22,471 bases of DNA, taken from Silene noctiflora (taxonomy: Eukaryota > Streptophyta > Magnoliopsida > Caryophyllales > Caryophyllaceae). Each line of letters starts with the position of its first letter. Positions within the stretch are counted from its first letter, which is position 1. A program made the position numbers and the translations under genes. Below, piece by piece: positions 7,503 through 18,100 of this stretch. The DNA lies in the NCBI GenBank assembly GCA_009801015.1, contig VHZZ01000260.1, positions 85,566 to 108,036 of the forward strand. The letters run 5' to 3'. The notes below the pieces were generated by a model, which saw nothing but the letters and a program-made list of their open reading frames with translations, made no database searches and was not told the DNA's origin.

Positions 7503-10500
7503 TTATGACATCTTAGCTCTGGCAAAGAATACTCCAGCAAATAGACCTGAAATGCATATGAATGGTCATGAATCAGAAAAAATAGATCACATCAGAAAAA
7601 TAAATAAAATAAGGATATCGGTAGTATTCTCACCAAAAAATATGCTGAAGAGGCTGGGCAAGCTAAGTGGAACATTGAACAGTAGTATCCCGGCGAGGGA
7701 TATAGGTATCTTGTTTAAGGAACCAACCAGACTGTACAAACACTTGACGTATTGTTAGTAAGTTGAAAATATAGAAATAGAACTGTATATTTGAACTAAA
7801 CAGCTTTCTACTTTGTGAAATTATCGTTAAAATGAATGTCAATTTGGAAGTTACATTAGAAATCATTTATCCGATGAATGTTGCTCAACTCCACTGCAGA
7901 TGCCAGACGTGGGTATGTGGCGTACTGTTGAAGAGTGAAGACGACTATTTTGTGAAAAAAGTTCTTGTTTTTTTATTGTAAGTGTTTAAGTGTTTGGGTT
8001 CTATCGGCATGGAACCAAAGTGCAGCGTCGAATTAACATAGGATCAGATTTAATTATAAATGAAGACCTTGATCCATAGATATCAGACCATAGGGTAAGC
8101 AATTACCTGTAAGTAGTAGGACCGGTTTGGCCTAAAAACCACATTGATGTAAAGCTAATTGCAAGACCCAACAGTCCGCTGAGTGTTGCTGCAGCCCAAA
8201 ACATTGGCAGTGTTGTTACCTCTCTGTAAATGTATGACCCCTCTTAGTAATTTTATTCATCCTAATCTAGTAACTGAATGAACGACTAAGAGTATTAAAG
8301 ATTAAGTAAAATGATTACGCGTTCTTCACATAGCTCCATTCATCAAAGACCAGAATCAAGAACACAGCAAAGGGTAATGATAAAGCGTTGTTCAGCAACA
8401 CCATTGAAACTTCATTTAGAGATCCAGACTTCGTCAACTGTTTTGCTTTGTCCATGACCATCCTTAAAGTAAGCTGAAACCATGTACAATTACATCAATA
8501 TCATAATAATTTCGAAAGGAAAAATTCAAATATCAGCTAGATAAACCAGTTACATTTTTTAGTGGTGGTACTTATGACCTAAGTTTGAATCCCCTCGGTG
8601 ATGATAAACAAGACTGAAATGACTAAAAAACATACTGAATAGCTAGCCGTTAGAATGCAGTTTATAAATTGCCATGTATATCCTGTGGTGTTGAATGCAA
8701 GATCTGTGATACCACCACTTATAGCAGAGATAATCTGAGGAAGGGAAAATACCAAGCACAGAGGTCAAAGCATATATAAAGGTAAGTAATAGAAAAAGAA
8801 TGCGAGTATCAACAGTTCAGCAGACTAATCTAGACTTCTAGAGCATGTAATGAAATGAAAGACAAATTACTTTTGGAATTACTTAAACCAGGATCACATC
8901 GGTTTAGGTTAACAACTTTATGTAAGCTAAGGCGCAGGACCACCAGATCACACCAATTTAGGTTTACAATTTTATCTTTTCTAAAGCGCAGGACCAACAA
9001 AGTTCAATTACTGTATTAATTAAGATCACTGACCAACAGGGTCACCAGATGACCAGTGTTCACAAAATATTGTTTTTCCATGCAAACAAAGATGCTGCAA
9101 ACATAAGAGATTTCATACCATGAGAAACATAGCAGTCCAAACTTTCTGATTCTGGCGTCTCCGAAATAGGTAATATTCACCAATAGCAGTTAGTATATTT
9201 GTTACATTCTTCAAAATTGTGACCATGGCGATATTAATGAATTTTAAGCTGCAAGGACAAGAGAAGGTCGGTGAACACGTACGAATTGTGAAAAATATAC
9301 GGGGTAACAAATTTCTTTTGCGGTGCCTTTGTCATTGCATTCATGTAGTTGACCACTTCATTGAGTATTCGATATAAATTTGAAAGTACCTGTACATTCC
9401 TGATACAAGCATGCCCACAAAGATGATGTTGACAGGTAGCCAAACCTTTACCAGCTTCCAGCTGAGTTTTTCTACCGAAACAATCCCACATGTACTTAAT
9501 GCAACAACGATTACAGTGCTGATTAAGTTCTGCATCAAGGACAATGTGTTAACCCTTTACAGGATAATATATGATGTACTTTACTGAACAAGCTAGTGCA
9601 TTCTCCTTAATGAAAGCACATTTGAGATACAACAACGAAATGTACCTGATAAAACATCAACGATATTCCTGCATTGAAGTTATATGTTGATAGAACTACT
9701 TTGTTCAGGAGTATCATGCTACATGAGGAAACGCAATAAGCAGCTCCAGACAAAAGAGGGCCGGAGGGTTTCTTTCCTCCTCCATGCTCCCTTTTTCCGC
9801 CCTCTTGAACCACATGACTACTGATGATATTTTGTGTTGCTCGATTGGGTCGAAGAAGCCTATTGAAAAGGCTGCATATAATTTACTCGATCAAGCTGTG
9901 AATCTGTGATGAATAAGACTTTATACTCTGAGCTCTATGATATTCTAGTATATGATTTCTACCAGTACCCTAATCTGATTAACTACTCAGAGACAATTAA
10001 CATTTAGAGAAAATAGTGTATTGTACAGATCAAAATGCACAAAATGGTAAGAAAATGCTCTTCATATGCACAACCAATCTTAAGACACAGTGTAATTGTA
10101 ATTGATCACAGTTAAGAATGTTAAAAAGGTTCACTATGTTACTTCGGCTTTTTATATGAAACTTTGTAAGGCCATAAACGAGTCCAACAAGACACTCGAG
10201 GATAGGGTTATGGAATATTTACTTGAACCTTACCAGCCTAACAGTTCTCATGGAGAGGCCTAAATGAAAGGCCCACATAACAAAAGTAGAGGAAAAGACT
10301 TTCTATGAACTTATGAAGCCTCTAGTGATATTAAGTGATTTTAAGCTTTATTTTTCAAAAAAAAAAAACTTAATATGTCTAGAAAGTTGAGTCACACCAT
10401 GTCTTGAAACCCGTATCCTCATGCTACAGCAGAAACCCGTGTTAATAAAAATGAGCCGCATTGAGTCTAACACTTGGATATGTAACCGTATCGAACAACC

Positions 10501-10799
10501 ATGAGTTGAAGTAGAAGTAACATAGAGATCACAAGAGTTGTACAGACTCACCTGTCACTAGATGATCTAAGCTCAGTTGGTGAGACGATTTCACTAATAG
10601 AATTCTTTCCTTGATGGAAATCATCGAGCGTGCTGTAAGTTCCATTGACCCCCACACTCATTGTATCTTTCCCATTCGAAAGGCCAACTTGTGACGAATC
10701 ATAATTGTCATAGTTACTCCCTATATCTAGCTTGATTTCTGATGACATTGAGCCTATCCTGTCAATATCAGGGAAACGTAGGATTTCAGAAAGAACCAT
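7503..10799 (-). CDS. GONST2: Golgi GDP-sugar transporter, GONST2-like (9 coding exons)
   Basis: Minus-strand exons, in order: 10552-10799, 9646-9859, 9390-9529, 9119-9248, 8636-8734, 8330-8473, 8107-8219, 7634-7731, 7503-7546. They join with matching phases into 410 codons including the stop (409 residues). All introns are GT-AG; the 3' splice site of the 8107-8219 exon is slightly ambiguous (three AGs in a row). The product is a multi-span drug/metabolite-type transporter. Segments match plant GONST1/GONST2: LLSGAAYCVSSCSMILLNK, VNIIFVGMLVSGMYSLK, AMVTILKNVTN, SGGITDLAF, NEVSMVLLNN, TSMWFLGQTGPTTYSLVG, GSLNK (counterpart of the yeast Vrg4 GALNK nucleotide-sugar motif) and LFAGVFFARAKMS. The extended N-terminus and SGMYSLK wording favour GONST2 over GONST1. 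In Arabidopsis these carry GDP-mannose into the Golgi for sphingolipid glycosylation. An in-frame stop lies directly before the chosen ATG. It converges with the F-box/ECA1-like pair. Confidence 0.9.
8890..8996. repeat. Tandem duplication in a GONST2 intron
   Basis: Two degenerate copies of a roughly 53-base segment (8890-8942 and 8945-8996), both ending GCGCAGGACCA, with GATCACA near each start and TTTAGGTT in the middle. It lies in the intron between the coding exons at 9119-9248 and 8636-8734. Confidence 0.75.
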
Positions 10800-11006
10800 T
10801 TAACAAAAATGGCATACTTCTCCGGAAAACACAGTAAAACAACCAGTACAAGGATAAATCTTTCATGATTTAGAAAACTCGGCTCATAAAACATTAACAT
10901 GCAATTACCATCAGGCAAACAATAATTTAAAATCATCTCATCTTTTGCCTATGAACTACAATCAACAACCAATTGACTACATATACATTAGTTACCAACT
11001 AGAATC
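10780..11006. repeat. Tandem duplication over the GONST2 start codon, copy A
   Basis: This copy starts at AGGATTTCAGAAAGAACCAT, which includes the start codon of GONST2 (reverse complement ATGGTTCTTTC), and runs to GTTACCAACTAGAATC. It matches 11071-11290 nearly end to end, with shared words ACACAGTAAAACAAC, ATAAATCTTTCATGAT and CATTAGTTACCAACTAGAA. Confidence 0.85.
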
Positions 11007-11070
11007 GCAGGAATACTGAAAGTTGCCTTGGACTAGACTGCCATAGTCAAGCGTTGGCATCAAGTGAAAG

Positions 11071-11290
11071 AGGATTTCCAAAAGAACCATTTACATAAAC
11101 CATAATACTTTTCTAGAAAACACAGTAAAACAACAAGTACAAGCATAAATCTTTCATGATCTCAAAACCTCGACTCAAAAAACATTAAATTACGGTTACC
11201 ATGAAGCAAAAGCTAATCTAAATCATCTCATAATTCGCCTTTAAACTACATTCAACCACCAATGTACACATTAGTTACCAACTAGAACTC
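11071..11290. repeat. Tandem duplication upstream of the GONST2 start, copy B
   Basis: This is the second copy of 10780-11006, about 290 bases away, within the presumed 5' leader intron. It preserves a decoy start (minus strand, ATG at 11091-11089) opening a 32-codon frame. If the intron is spliced as inferred, the decoy is not in the mRNA. Confidence 0.85.
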
Positions 11291-11829
11291 CAATTATACA
11301 AAAAAGTTCCTACAACAGGAATCGGAAAATCACTGGGGAAAAACCCGGAACAATGACATGAAACACAATCACATAAGTTACATTTCACAAATTTGACACC
11401 CTTAACAAACAAGAGAATGCCAAAGAACATGATATAAATAAAAACAACACTGAATTAGCCACAGAAGAAACTCACCGGATTTCGATTAAACCGTTGTGAA
11501 ATTCAATGTATAATTAAAGACCTATATAACCCTAATTAACAACCAATCTATATAGTAGCATCATATTGCTAGCCTCATCATCAATTATTTGATTGATTGC
11601 AACTCAACCAACATCAAAAAGATTCAATTAAAAAGTACCAACTTGATTAATCAAATCACACAAAAGTAATAATCGAAACCCTAACACGTAATAAACGTGT
11701 CCCTTTTCAGATCAGTTGATAAGTTTACACGCAAAGGAACGCAGAAATTGTGGGGAAATCACACAAAATAACGGCCAAATTAAACTAATAAAATCAAATA
11801 TATAAAAATGGAGAGAAAAATGGTGTTAC

Positions 11830-12050
11830 CATCAGATAAAGGAGAGACAAAGTGATCGAGAATCGAGGTTTAATCAAAGTGGTAATTATTGCATCGAATT
11901 GCGAGATTATGAAGAAAGTCAATGGTTTTGCTGAAATTCTTCATCTGTGGGTATTGTGTAATGTTGTTGTTGCTTGCTTTTGAATACAGTGATCGAAAAT
12001 GGCGGTGAAATCAGAAATGGTGAATGTTTTCTGAAGCAATGGTGTTTTCC
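11830..12050 (-). other. Probable 5' leader exon of GONST2
   Basis: The minus strand has TTATCTGATG followed by GTAACA, a plausible donor at 11829-11828, preceded by pyrimidine-rich leader-like sequence. The transcription start cannot be fixed; about 12050 is a guess from the change in composition. The matching acceptor before the ATG is not certain (GGAGAAG, near 10815, is one candidate). Confidence 0.35.
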
Positions 12051-12173
12051 TTTGTGACTCATTGTTCGTTGATCATGAAAAATTAATTTAATTAAACCGT
12101 CTTTTTAGCGGGAGTTATGGTGATCCGTTGCATTTTATTTGGGTCTTGATGGAGTGTGTTGTTTGGTTCCGGG

Positions 12174-12732
12174 TAGGGCTGAGCAAAATTATACGATACG
12201 GTTTTATTATACGTATTCGATATGCTATACGAATTTAATTATACGGATTTCCGGATATCCGATACGAATTTCCGGATATCCNATNCNGTTCTTTAAAAAC
12301 CNTATCGGATAAGGATCGGCAAAATATGAAACCGGATATACNNTATCCGATACGGTTGCCTTTTTTCTNGAATAAAATATTAAAATATATACATAAATCA
12401 CAAAATAACCAATATCTTGGTGATTAAACCTTATTAGTATTAACTTTATATGTTATTTACTCTTATAACTTTTTAAAATACTTTTAAGTTGCTACAAAAA
12501 AACTAACAATCACACTTGTAAAAGAAAAAAAAAATTATTAAATTACATAAGTGAGGCTGAAAACCGGATACCGGATATACGGTTTACGGATATACGGAAA
12601 AACCGGATATACTGTTTCCGTATATACGAAAAAACCGTATCGGATAAGGATACTAAAAAAGGAGATTTAAATAACCGGATATCCGATACGGTTTCTAAAA
12701 CCGTATCGGATATCCGGTTTTGCTCACCCCTA
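12174..12732. mobile_element. hAT-type MITE, copy 2 (559 bp)
   Basis: The same family and orientation as 4364-4895. It starts TAGGGCTGAGCAAAAT and ends TTTTGCTCACCCCTA. A perfect 8-bp target duplication GTTCCGGG flanks it (12166-12173 and 12733-12740). It has the same internal GATACGG/GGATATCC inverted repeats around an AT-rich core. Seven of the window's eight undetermined bases fall in its left third. It lies just upstream of the presumed GONST2 transcription start. Confidence 0.92.
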
Positions 12733-12740
12733 GTTCCGGG

Positions 12741-13470
12741 TGACACCCGGAACCACGCGTGTTTGAATTTTGGACACAGGCACGGTTTTGGGTTGGTTGG
12801 GCCAACTCTTACCCGTTCCTAGGGATGTGATTGGTCAAGTCTGGGTTGGGAGCGTGGTGCAGTAGGTTAGGAATATTCATGAATAGTTGAGTTGGGCTTG
12901 GGCTTGGGCTTGGGCTTGGGCTTAGGCTAAAGGAGTTAGACTGCAAGGGTTGGGATGGTCAGAACGGGTTAGTCTTATTTTTAGTGTTCATACAAAACAT
13001 TCATGAATAGCTGGGTTGGGATCGAGTTGAAAAAGTTCAACCACATGGGTTAGGGGTAGGTTGAGTCCGGGTTAGACAAAGGGTGACGCAACATACTGAT
13101 TGTCTTGAACTAGACTGGGTTGAAAGTTGAAACACATTGTTGGTCACCTTTAGGTGTTTGGTTTCATTCAGAGGTGATCAAATGCGGGTTTGAGTTGAAT
13201 ATGGGTCGGGCTCACGTTTAATTTTTTGGCCCACGGACAAACGGGTTAGTGAGTTTGGGACGGGTTAGTGAGTTGGACGTTTGTAATTTTCTCAAATTCT
13301 TTTGTCCATATCCGCTTATTTGGTGGACGGGATGGGGCGGGTTTAATAACGGGGTGACCCATGAAAGCTCTAGTCTCATTCTTGAAGTATGCCAATTTAT
13401 GTTAATGGCCCACGATTCATGTCTATCAATCCATCATTATTACTTGTGTGATGGCCTTGAGTAATGTTCT
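12741..13470. other. Intergenic G-rich stretch with GGGTTGGG-like words
   Basis: No gene. Many short words such as GGGTTGGG, GGGTCGGG and ACGGGTTAG occur on the plus strand. A near repeat ATTCATGAATAG lies at about 12877 and 13002, each followed by a GTTGGG word. Small open frames here are not supported. Confidence 0.5.
12894..12923. repeat. GGGCTT hexamer microsatellite (about 5 units)
   Basis: Five tandem GGGCTT units. It differs from the plant telomere unit (TTTAGGG) and sits in a generally GGGTTGGG-rich tract. Confidence 0.9.
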
Positions 13471-13650
13471 CGGATGGATATATCCGTCACAAGTTTATGT
13501 CGGGTCAGGTATTACTCACATTTATAAATAAGATAAAAAGTTGAATGCATAAATAATCATAAATGACATATTTTTATCTTTTTATGTGGATTTTATTTGT
13601 GATGGATATTGACAGTCACAAATTAGAATTTGAGACTTAAAAATGGATAG
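13468..13650. mobile_element. Possible small MITE with degenerate inverted ends
   Basis: GGATATATCCGTCACAAG near 13475 and, in reverse complement, AATATCCATCACAAATAA near 13595 form imperfect inverted ends around an AT-rich middle. No clean target duplication was found, so this is tentative. Confidence 0.3.
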
Positions 13651-13659
13651 TTGATATTC

Positions 13660-14870
13660 TCGTGGTCCTAATTTTTTTTTTTTTTTTTTTTTAATCACAT
13701 GTTGATTTTCGCAGTACATCTTTTACTTATTATAGTATGCTTTTGACAAAAATACCCCTCTCATTTCCCTCCTCTAAAATCATCACATTCCCTCACATCT
13801 TTTCCCTTCTCTTCTCATGTACTACGGAGTGGAAAGATTTGAACCACGTAGTGCAATTCAAGAAAAAANTACTTTGTGAAGACTTTTAATATGTACTGCA
13901 TCTGCATGCATATTGAAATTATTGTATAGTATTAAAGAATAATAAATTTTAAAAAAAGAAGATAAAGAAAAAGAAATAAAAATTATCCACGCACAGTACT
14001 TACGACCTTCCACCAGCGCCTCCCTCTCACACCGGCCAGCTCCTCGCCTACAGGCCATAGACCACCCTGACCCCGACTAGCCTAGCCCCTAACCGAACAC
14101 CCACCACCCGTCGCGCAACCTTCCACCCGCTTACCCAACCTTTTATCAGCGTCGCCCCCGACCACCATACAACCACCCAACCTAACCCTAATAAACCCCC
14201 AATAAAAACCAATACATTACCAACAGAAATGAAAAAAAACTAATAATTTTATCTATAATTTGTATTTAAAGAGTCTAATACTTGTTTTACTTTCAAATTA
14301 AGGACTATAATTGAAAAAAATTGGTTAATTTAAGATGATTAATAGGTAAAAATTGAGGGAATTGGTTTAGTGAGGTTTTTTTTACCAAGGGCATGAAATG
14401 AAAAATATTGCAAAAATAAATTACGAAAATTTATCTAAAAGAGAAAAACAACAGAGCACTATTGTTCTAGTCATAAGGAGTATGCATGCCTTTTTTCCGG
14501 TGTGTAAAATATGTCACTTGTAGTTTATTGGTATCTTAGAGGTGTTACCATTACTCGATATGTTTATTGCGTTTTAAAATAAATTTATATGTAAAAACAA
14601 ATGAAATCGAGAATAAATTATAGTCTACTATCTTAAAATTTCTCTATATTATACAACATAAGAACATATCAAAATAGACTTACTAAAAAATTAACCCACT
14701 CGTTTTTGGGAAACCGTTAGCTCAATAATCACAAATCCATACATACAATTTACAAATAATAATATTGAACCTTTTAACTTTATTTTGACAACCTGATATT
14801 CGAAAAAAAAAAATGATGAATTTATTTAACGAGAATTTCTCATGATTTAAGTTTTTACGCTGTGTTTATA
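13660..14870. other. Intergenic region with poly-T, C-rich patch and AT-rich tracts; no gene
   Basis: A run of about 20 T lies at 13672-13692. Positions 13990-14200 are strikingly C-rich on the plus strand (CCACC, CACCCG, CCTAACCC words) between AT-rich flanks. The 66-residue minus-strand frame over it contains an undetermined base and matches nothing I recognise. The rest is AT-rich without recognisable content. Confidence 0.45.
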
Positions 14871-14915
14871 TGGGCCGGTCTGATATGCAATTGGGCCACC
14901 ATAGCCCATCAGTAG
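14870..14915 (+). promoter_or_regulatory. Cluster of GGGCC/GCCCA (site II-like) motifs upstream of PHT4;1
   Basis: ATGGGCCGG, ATTGGGCCACC and ATAGCCCATC fall within 45 bases, about 250-290 bases before the ATG. TGGGCC/GCCCA words are known TCP-binding site II elements in plant promoters. Function here is inferred only. Confidence 0.45.
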
Positions 14916-15016
14916 TAGGAGCTTAAAAGTCAGTTAAATAACGATCTTCACGTAACAGTATAACACAGTCATCAATCTTCATGACTTTCTCTGTCCCTTA
15001 AATCCATCTCATCTGC

Positions 15017-15022
15017 CACGTG
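15017..15022 (+). promoter_or_regulatory. G-box (CACGTG) in the PHT4;1 promoter
   Basis: GCCACGTGTC gives a G-box/ABRE-like core 24 bases before the TATA box. Such sites bind bZIP and bHLH (including PIF-type) factors and are common in light-regulated genes. Confidence 0.65.
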
Positions 15023-15045
15023 TCGCAATAACAACCAAATAACCG

Positions 15046-15056
15046 TATAAATATCT
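15046..15056 (+). promoter_or_regulatory. TATA box overlapping an evening-element-like motif
   Basis: TATAAATA at 15046-15053 overlaps AAATATCT at 15049-15056, which matches eight of nine bases of the evening element (AAAATATCT). The ATG is 104 bases after it. Arabidopsis PHT4;1 is reported to be under circadian control through CCA1, so the motif is plausible. Confidence 0.5.
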
Positions 15057-15159
15057 CCCGCTTACAAACCCATAAAACGAATCAATTAATAATTAATTAA
15101 ATAAATAAATAAAATTCAGGTGGTTGAGAAGTGAAGTACAGAGCTCTGGCGCTCAAATT

Positions 15160-18100
15160 ATGAACCTTCTTTCACTCTCCTCCTCCTCCTCCTCCTCCTC
15201 CTTCACCTCTCCCAACCTTCTACTTCACCACCACCGATGTCGAGTATCGGGTTTTCGGGTTTCGGTCGAGTTGAGAACCGTTTCGGAAGCAATACGAAGG
15301 AGGAGGAGTTTCGGGAAGGTATGGGCGGACGTGAGACAGAAGGCGTTTGATGTGTCAGCTGACTCGGGGACGGAGTCGGTTAAATTTAAGGAATCGTCGT
15401 TAAACGGTGGCGTTTTGGTGAAGGAGGAGGAAGTTGGAGGAGTTGTAGTGCCCTGGTGGGAGGAGTTTCCGAAGAGATGGGTTATTGTTATCTTGTGTTT
15501 CTCTGCTTTCCTTCTTTGTAATATGGATCGGGTAATTATCTCTTTTTTACGAGTTATTTATTCCCGTTTCAATCGTTTGTTTACCTTTTGTATTCTTGTG
15601 TTAGAATACTAGTTTAGATCCTGCTCTACAACGCGGTCTTTTTAGATAAAAATGTTAGAGACCTCTGAGTATCAACATGATATTTAACGCCATTTTAAAA
15701 TGTGGCTACCAATAATTTATGGAAAGATTGTGTTCCAATATTTACAATAAATATTTATAGTATAAAATTAATTAGGAGACAAATATTATTCATTAATAAA
15801 TATAATAAATATAGATAATATGATCAATTAATTAGGAGGAAGATATTGTATAGTAGTATGTTCACTTAGCCGGGAAAACATAGGCGGAAAAATTGTGAGG
15901 GTATATTAGTCAAAGGCTAATAAATGATTTGGAATCGTTTAACATTGTTTTTTGTGATCGGGTTTTAAGCAAAGGTAAACAAATTAGTGAGACGGAAGTT
16001 AAGTCTTTTTAGAAATCAATTATTGCATCATAATCCAAGGAATACCAAAATTGGAGATTTGATATATTGGCAGTTATTTTCTTTGTCAATTGTTTACCTT
16101 TACTTTTTTGTGAGCGGAATTTTAAGTAAAGGTAAACATATGACGGAGACGGAGGCGTGTTATTGGCTTATTGCATCATATATAATTCAAGGAATTCCGA
16201 AGTTGGGGACTTGATCTACTCTCGTTATCAAATTTTTAATGTTTGCAGTAATCCTGATGTTTATCTAATTGTTTCGAAACTAATGCATTATAACGACAGC
16301 AGCATTCCCCTAGTGAAGCTAGGTATTGGATGTAGACGGCATTACATATTAACAACACGGAGAGGCTATTTATGACTGACCTAGGATGAAAAATTAGTCG
16401 AGAATTGCATCAAATGAGTGCAAAACCTCTGAACTGAAAAACAATTTCAGAAACGATTTAGCAAACAGTTGTAGGTTTTAAATAAAAAGTCTGAACTTTT
16501 GAAGTCCAGTTATATTTTGCTCAAGTCTAAAATGTGGTGTGGTGACTGTAGTAGTGTAGTTTGCCTTGATTCTGGTGATTAGAGTAGTCTAAGTTAGTTA
16601 GGAAAGTAAAGCAGTAGCGGATCTTGGAGCGACTAGCAGACTAGCAACTCGATAAGGATGGTACTAGTGTAGTAGAGTATGTGAAATTTTACATTTGCAT
16701 TGAATAGTATCTGTTGATGAATGGTGGCAGGTTAATATGAGTATTGCAATACTTCCCATGTCAGCCGAGTATGGATGGAATCCGTCCACAGTTGGATTGA
16801 TACAGTCCTCTTTTTTCTGGGGCTATCTTCTTACTCAGGTGACTTCAACATATCCTCTAATGTTCAGCATTTAGTGCCAATTACGAGTATTTCCTTTGCT
16901 GATGCCTGTTTACGATTAATTAGTCTCTTGAAAAACGATCTTGTACATCTAAACACTCTACCAATATCACCATTAGGCCACCAATAACTGAAATCAAGGA
17001 ATAGCTATCCCATTATATAATTACTCTCGTGATAATCTTTTCATGAGACCGCCTCATATGGAAATTTGTGTTCTCCCGATTTGGAGAAAGACGGACAGAG
17101 AAAAAAAGTAGTCTTTGCTGAACTTCTTCAGGTATAAGGTATTACAAAAATAGGTTTTATTGAGAAATTGCTTGAATTATAATGAGATACAAGATGTCTA
17201 TTTATACTAAGTAAATACAATTATTCACAAAGAGGAATAGTAAAGATATCACGGTAAAAGGAAATTCTATTAACAACAAACCTAGGAAAGAATCTTTGAG
17301 ACGGTTATCAGGTAATTTTTCCGGTATAAGGTATTGCTGACTGGCTGCAATAATTTGCAGGTCGCAGGGGGAATATGGGCAGACACTGTTGGAGGAAAGG
17401 CTGTTCTAGGGTTTGGTGTAGTTTGGTGGTCTGTTGCTACTATCCTTACTCCTGTTGCCGCAAAGCTTGGACTGCCCTATTTGCTAGTAGCCCGAGCTAT
17501 AATGGGTGTTGGCGAGGTTGGTATTGCAACAAAGATGGTTCATGAATATATAACCTATTATGTTCTGAGTGAACATGTTTTGTTTCTTCTGCTTAGGGTG
17601 TTGCCATGCCTGCTATGAATAATATGCTAGCAAAATGGGTTCCTGTTTCTGAGAGAAGTAGATCTTTGGCATTGGTGTACAGTGGAATGTACCTTGGCTC
17701 AGTTATTGGCCTGGGGTTCTCTCCGTTTTTGATACATCAATTTGGCTGGCCATCAGTTTTTTACTCTTTTGGCTCTCTAGGAACTGTTTGGTTTGCGGTG
17801 TGGTTGAACAAGGTACTGACTGTAACTTCATTGTTATGTTTCTCCCATAAAAACGGTTTCAAATCATCATTCATGTTAGCCGACCCCAAATCATTTTGAG
17901 ATTAAGACTCTATTGTTGTTGTAGTGTTATTTACGTTTCTGCCATGGACTTTGCTAATAAGTTTGCTCTTATACGTGCTCTTTTCAATCCTTCTTCTACT
18001 GGTAATGCGTACATAGGCACGCAGCTCGCCACTTGAAGACCCTGAACTTCGGCCTGCGGAAAAGAAATTAATCCTCAGCAGCTGCATCTTATCGAAACAG

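Noticed and set aside
7450-7758. 102-residue plus-strand frame
   Set aside because: It is the antisense of the last two GONST2 exons and the intron between them.
9113-9544. Three overlapping small minus-strand frames as separate genes
   Set aside because: They are exons of GONST2 read on into introns, or other-frame shadows of them; splice sites and phases link the exons into one gene.
12894-12923. GGGCTT run as interstitial telomere repeat
   Set aside because: The unit is a hexamer without the TTTAGGG pattern; it is a plain microsatellite.
15532-15612. Extension of the first PHT4;1 exon to the stop at 15612
   Set aside because: The family alignment breaks after NMDR exactly at a GTAATT donor and resumes at 16731 with VNMSIAILP.
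17334-17899. Two plus-strand frames as separate small membrane proteins
   Set aside because: They are exons 3 and 4 of PHT4;1 read on into the introns; phases and family alignment join them.
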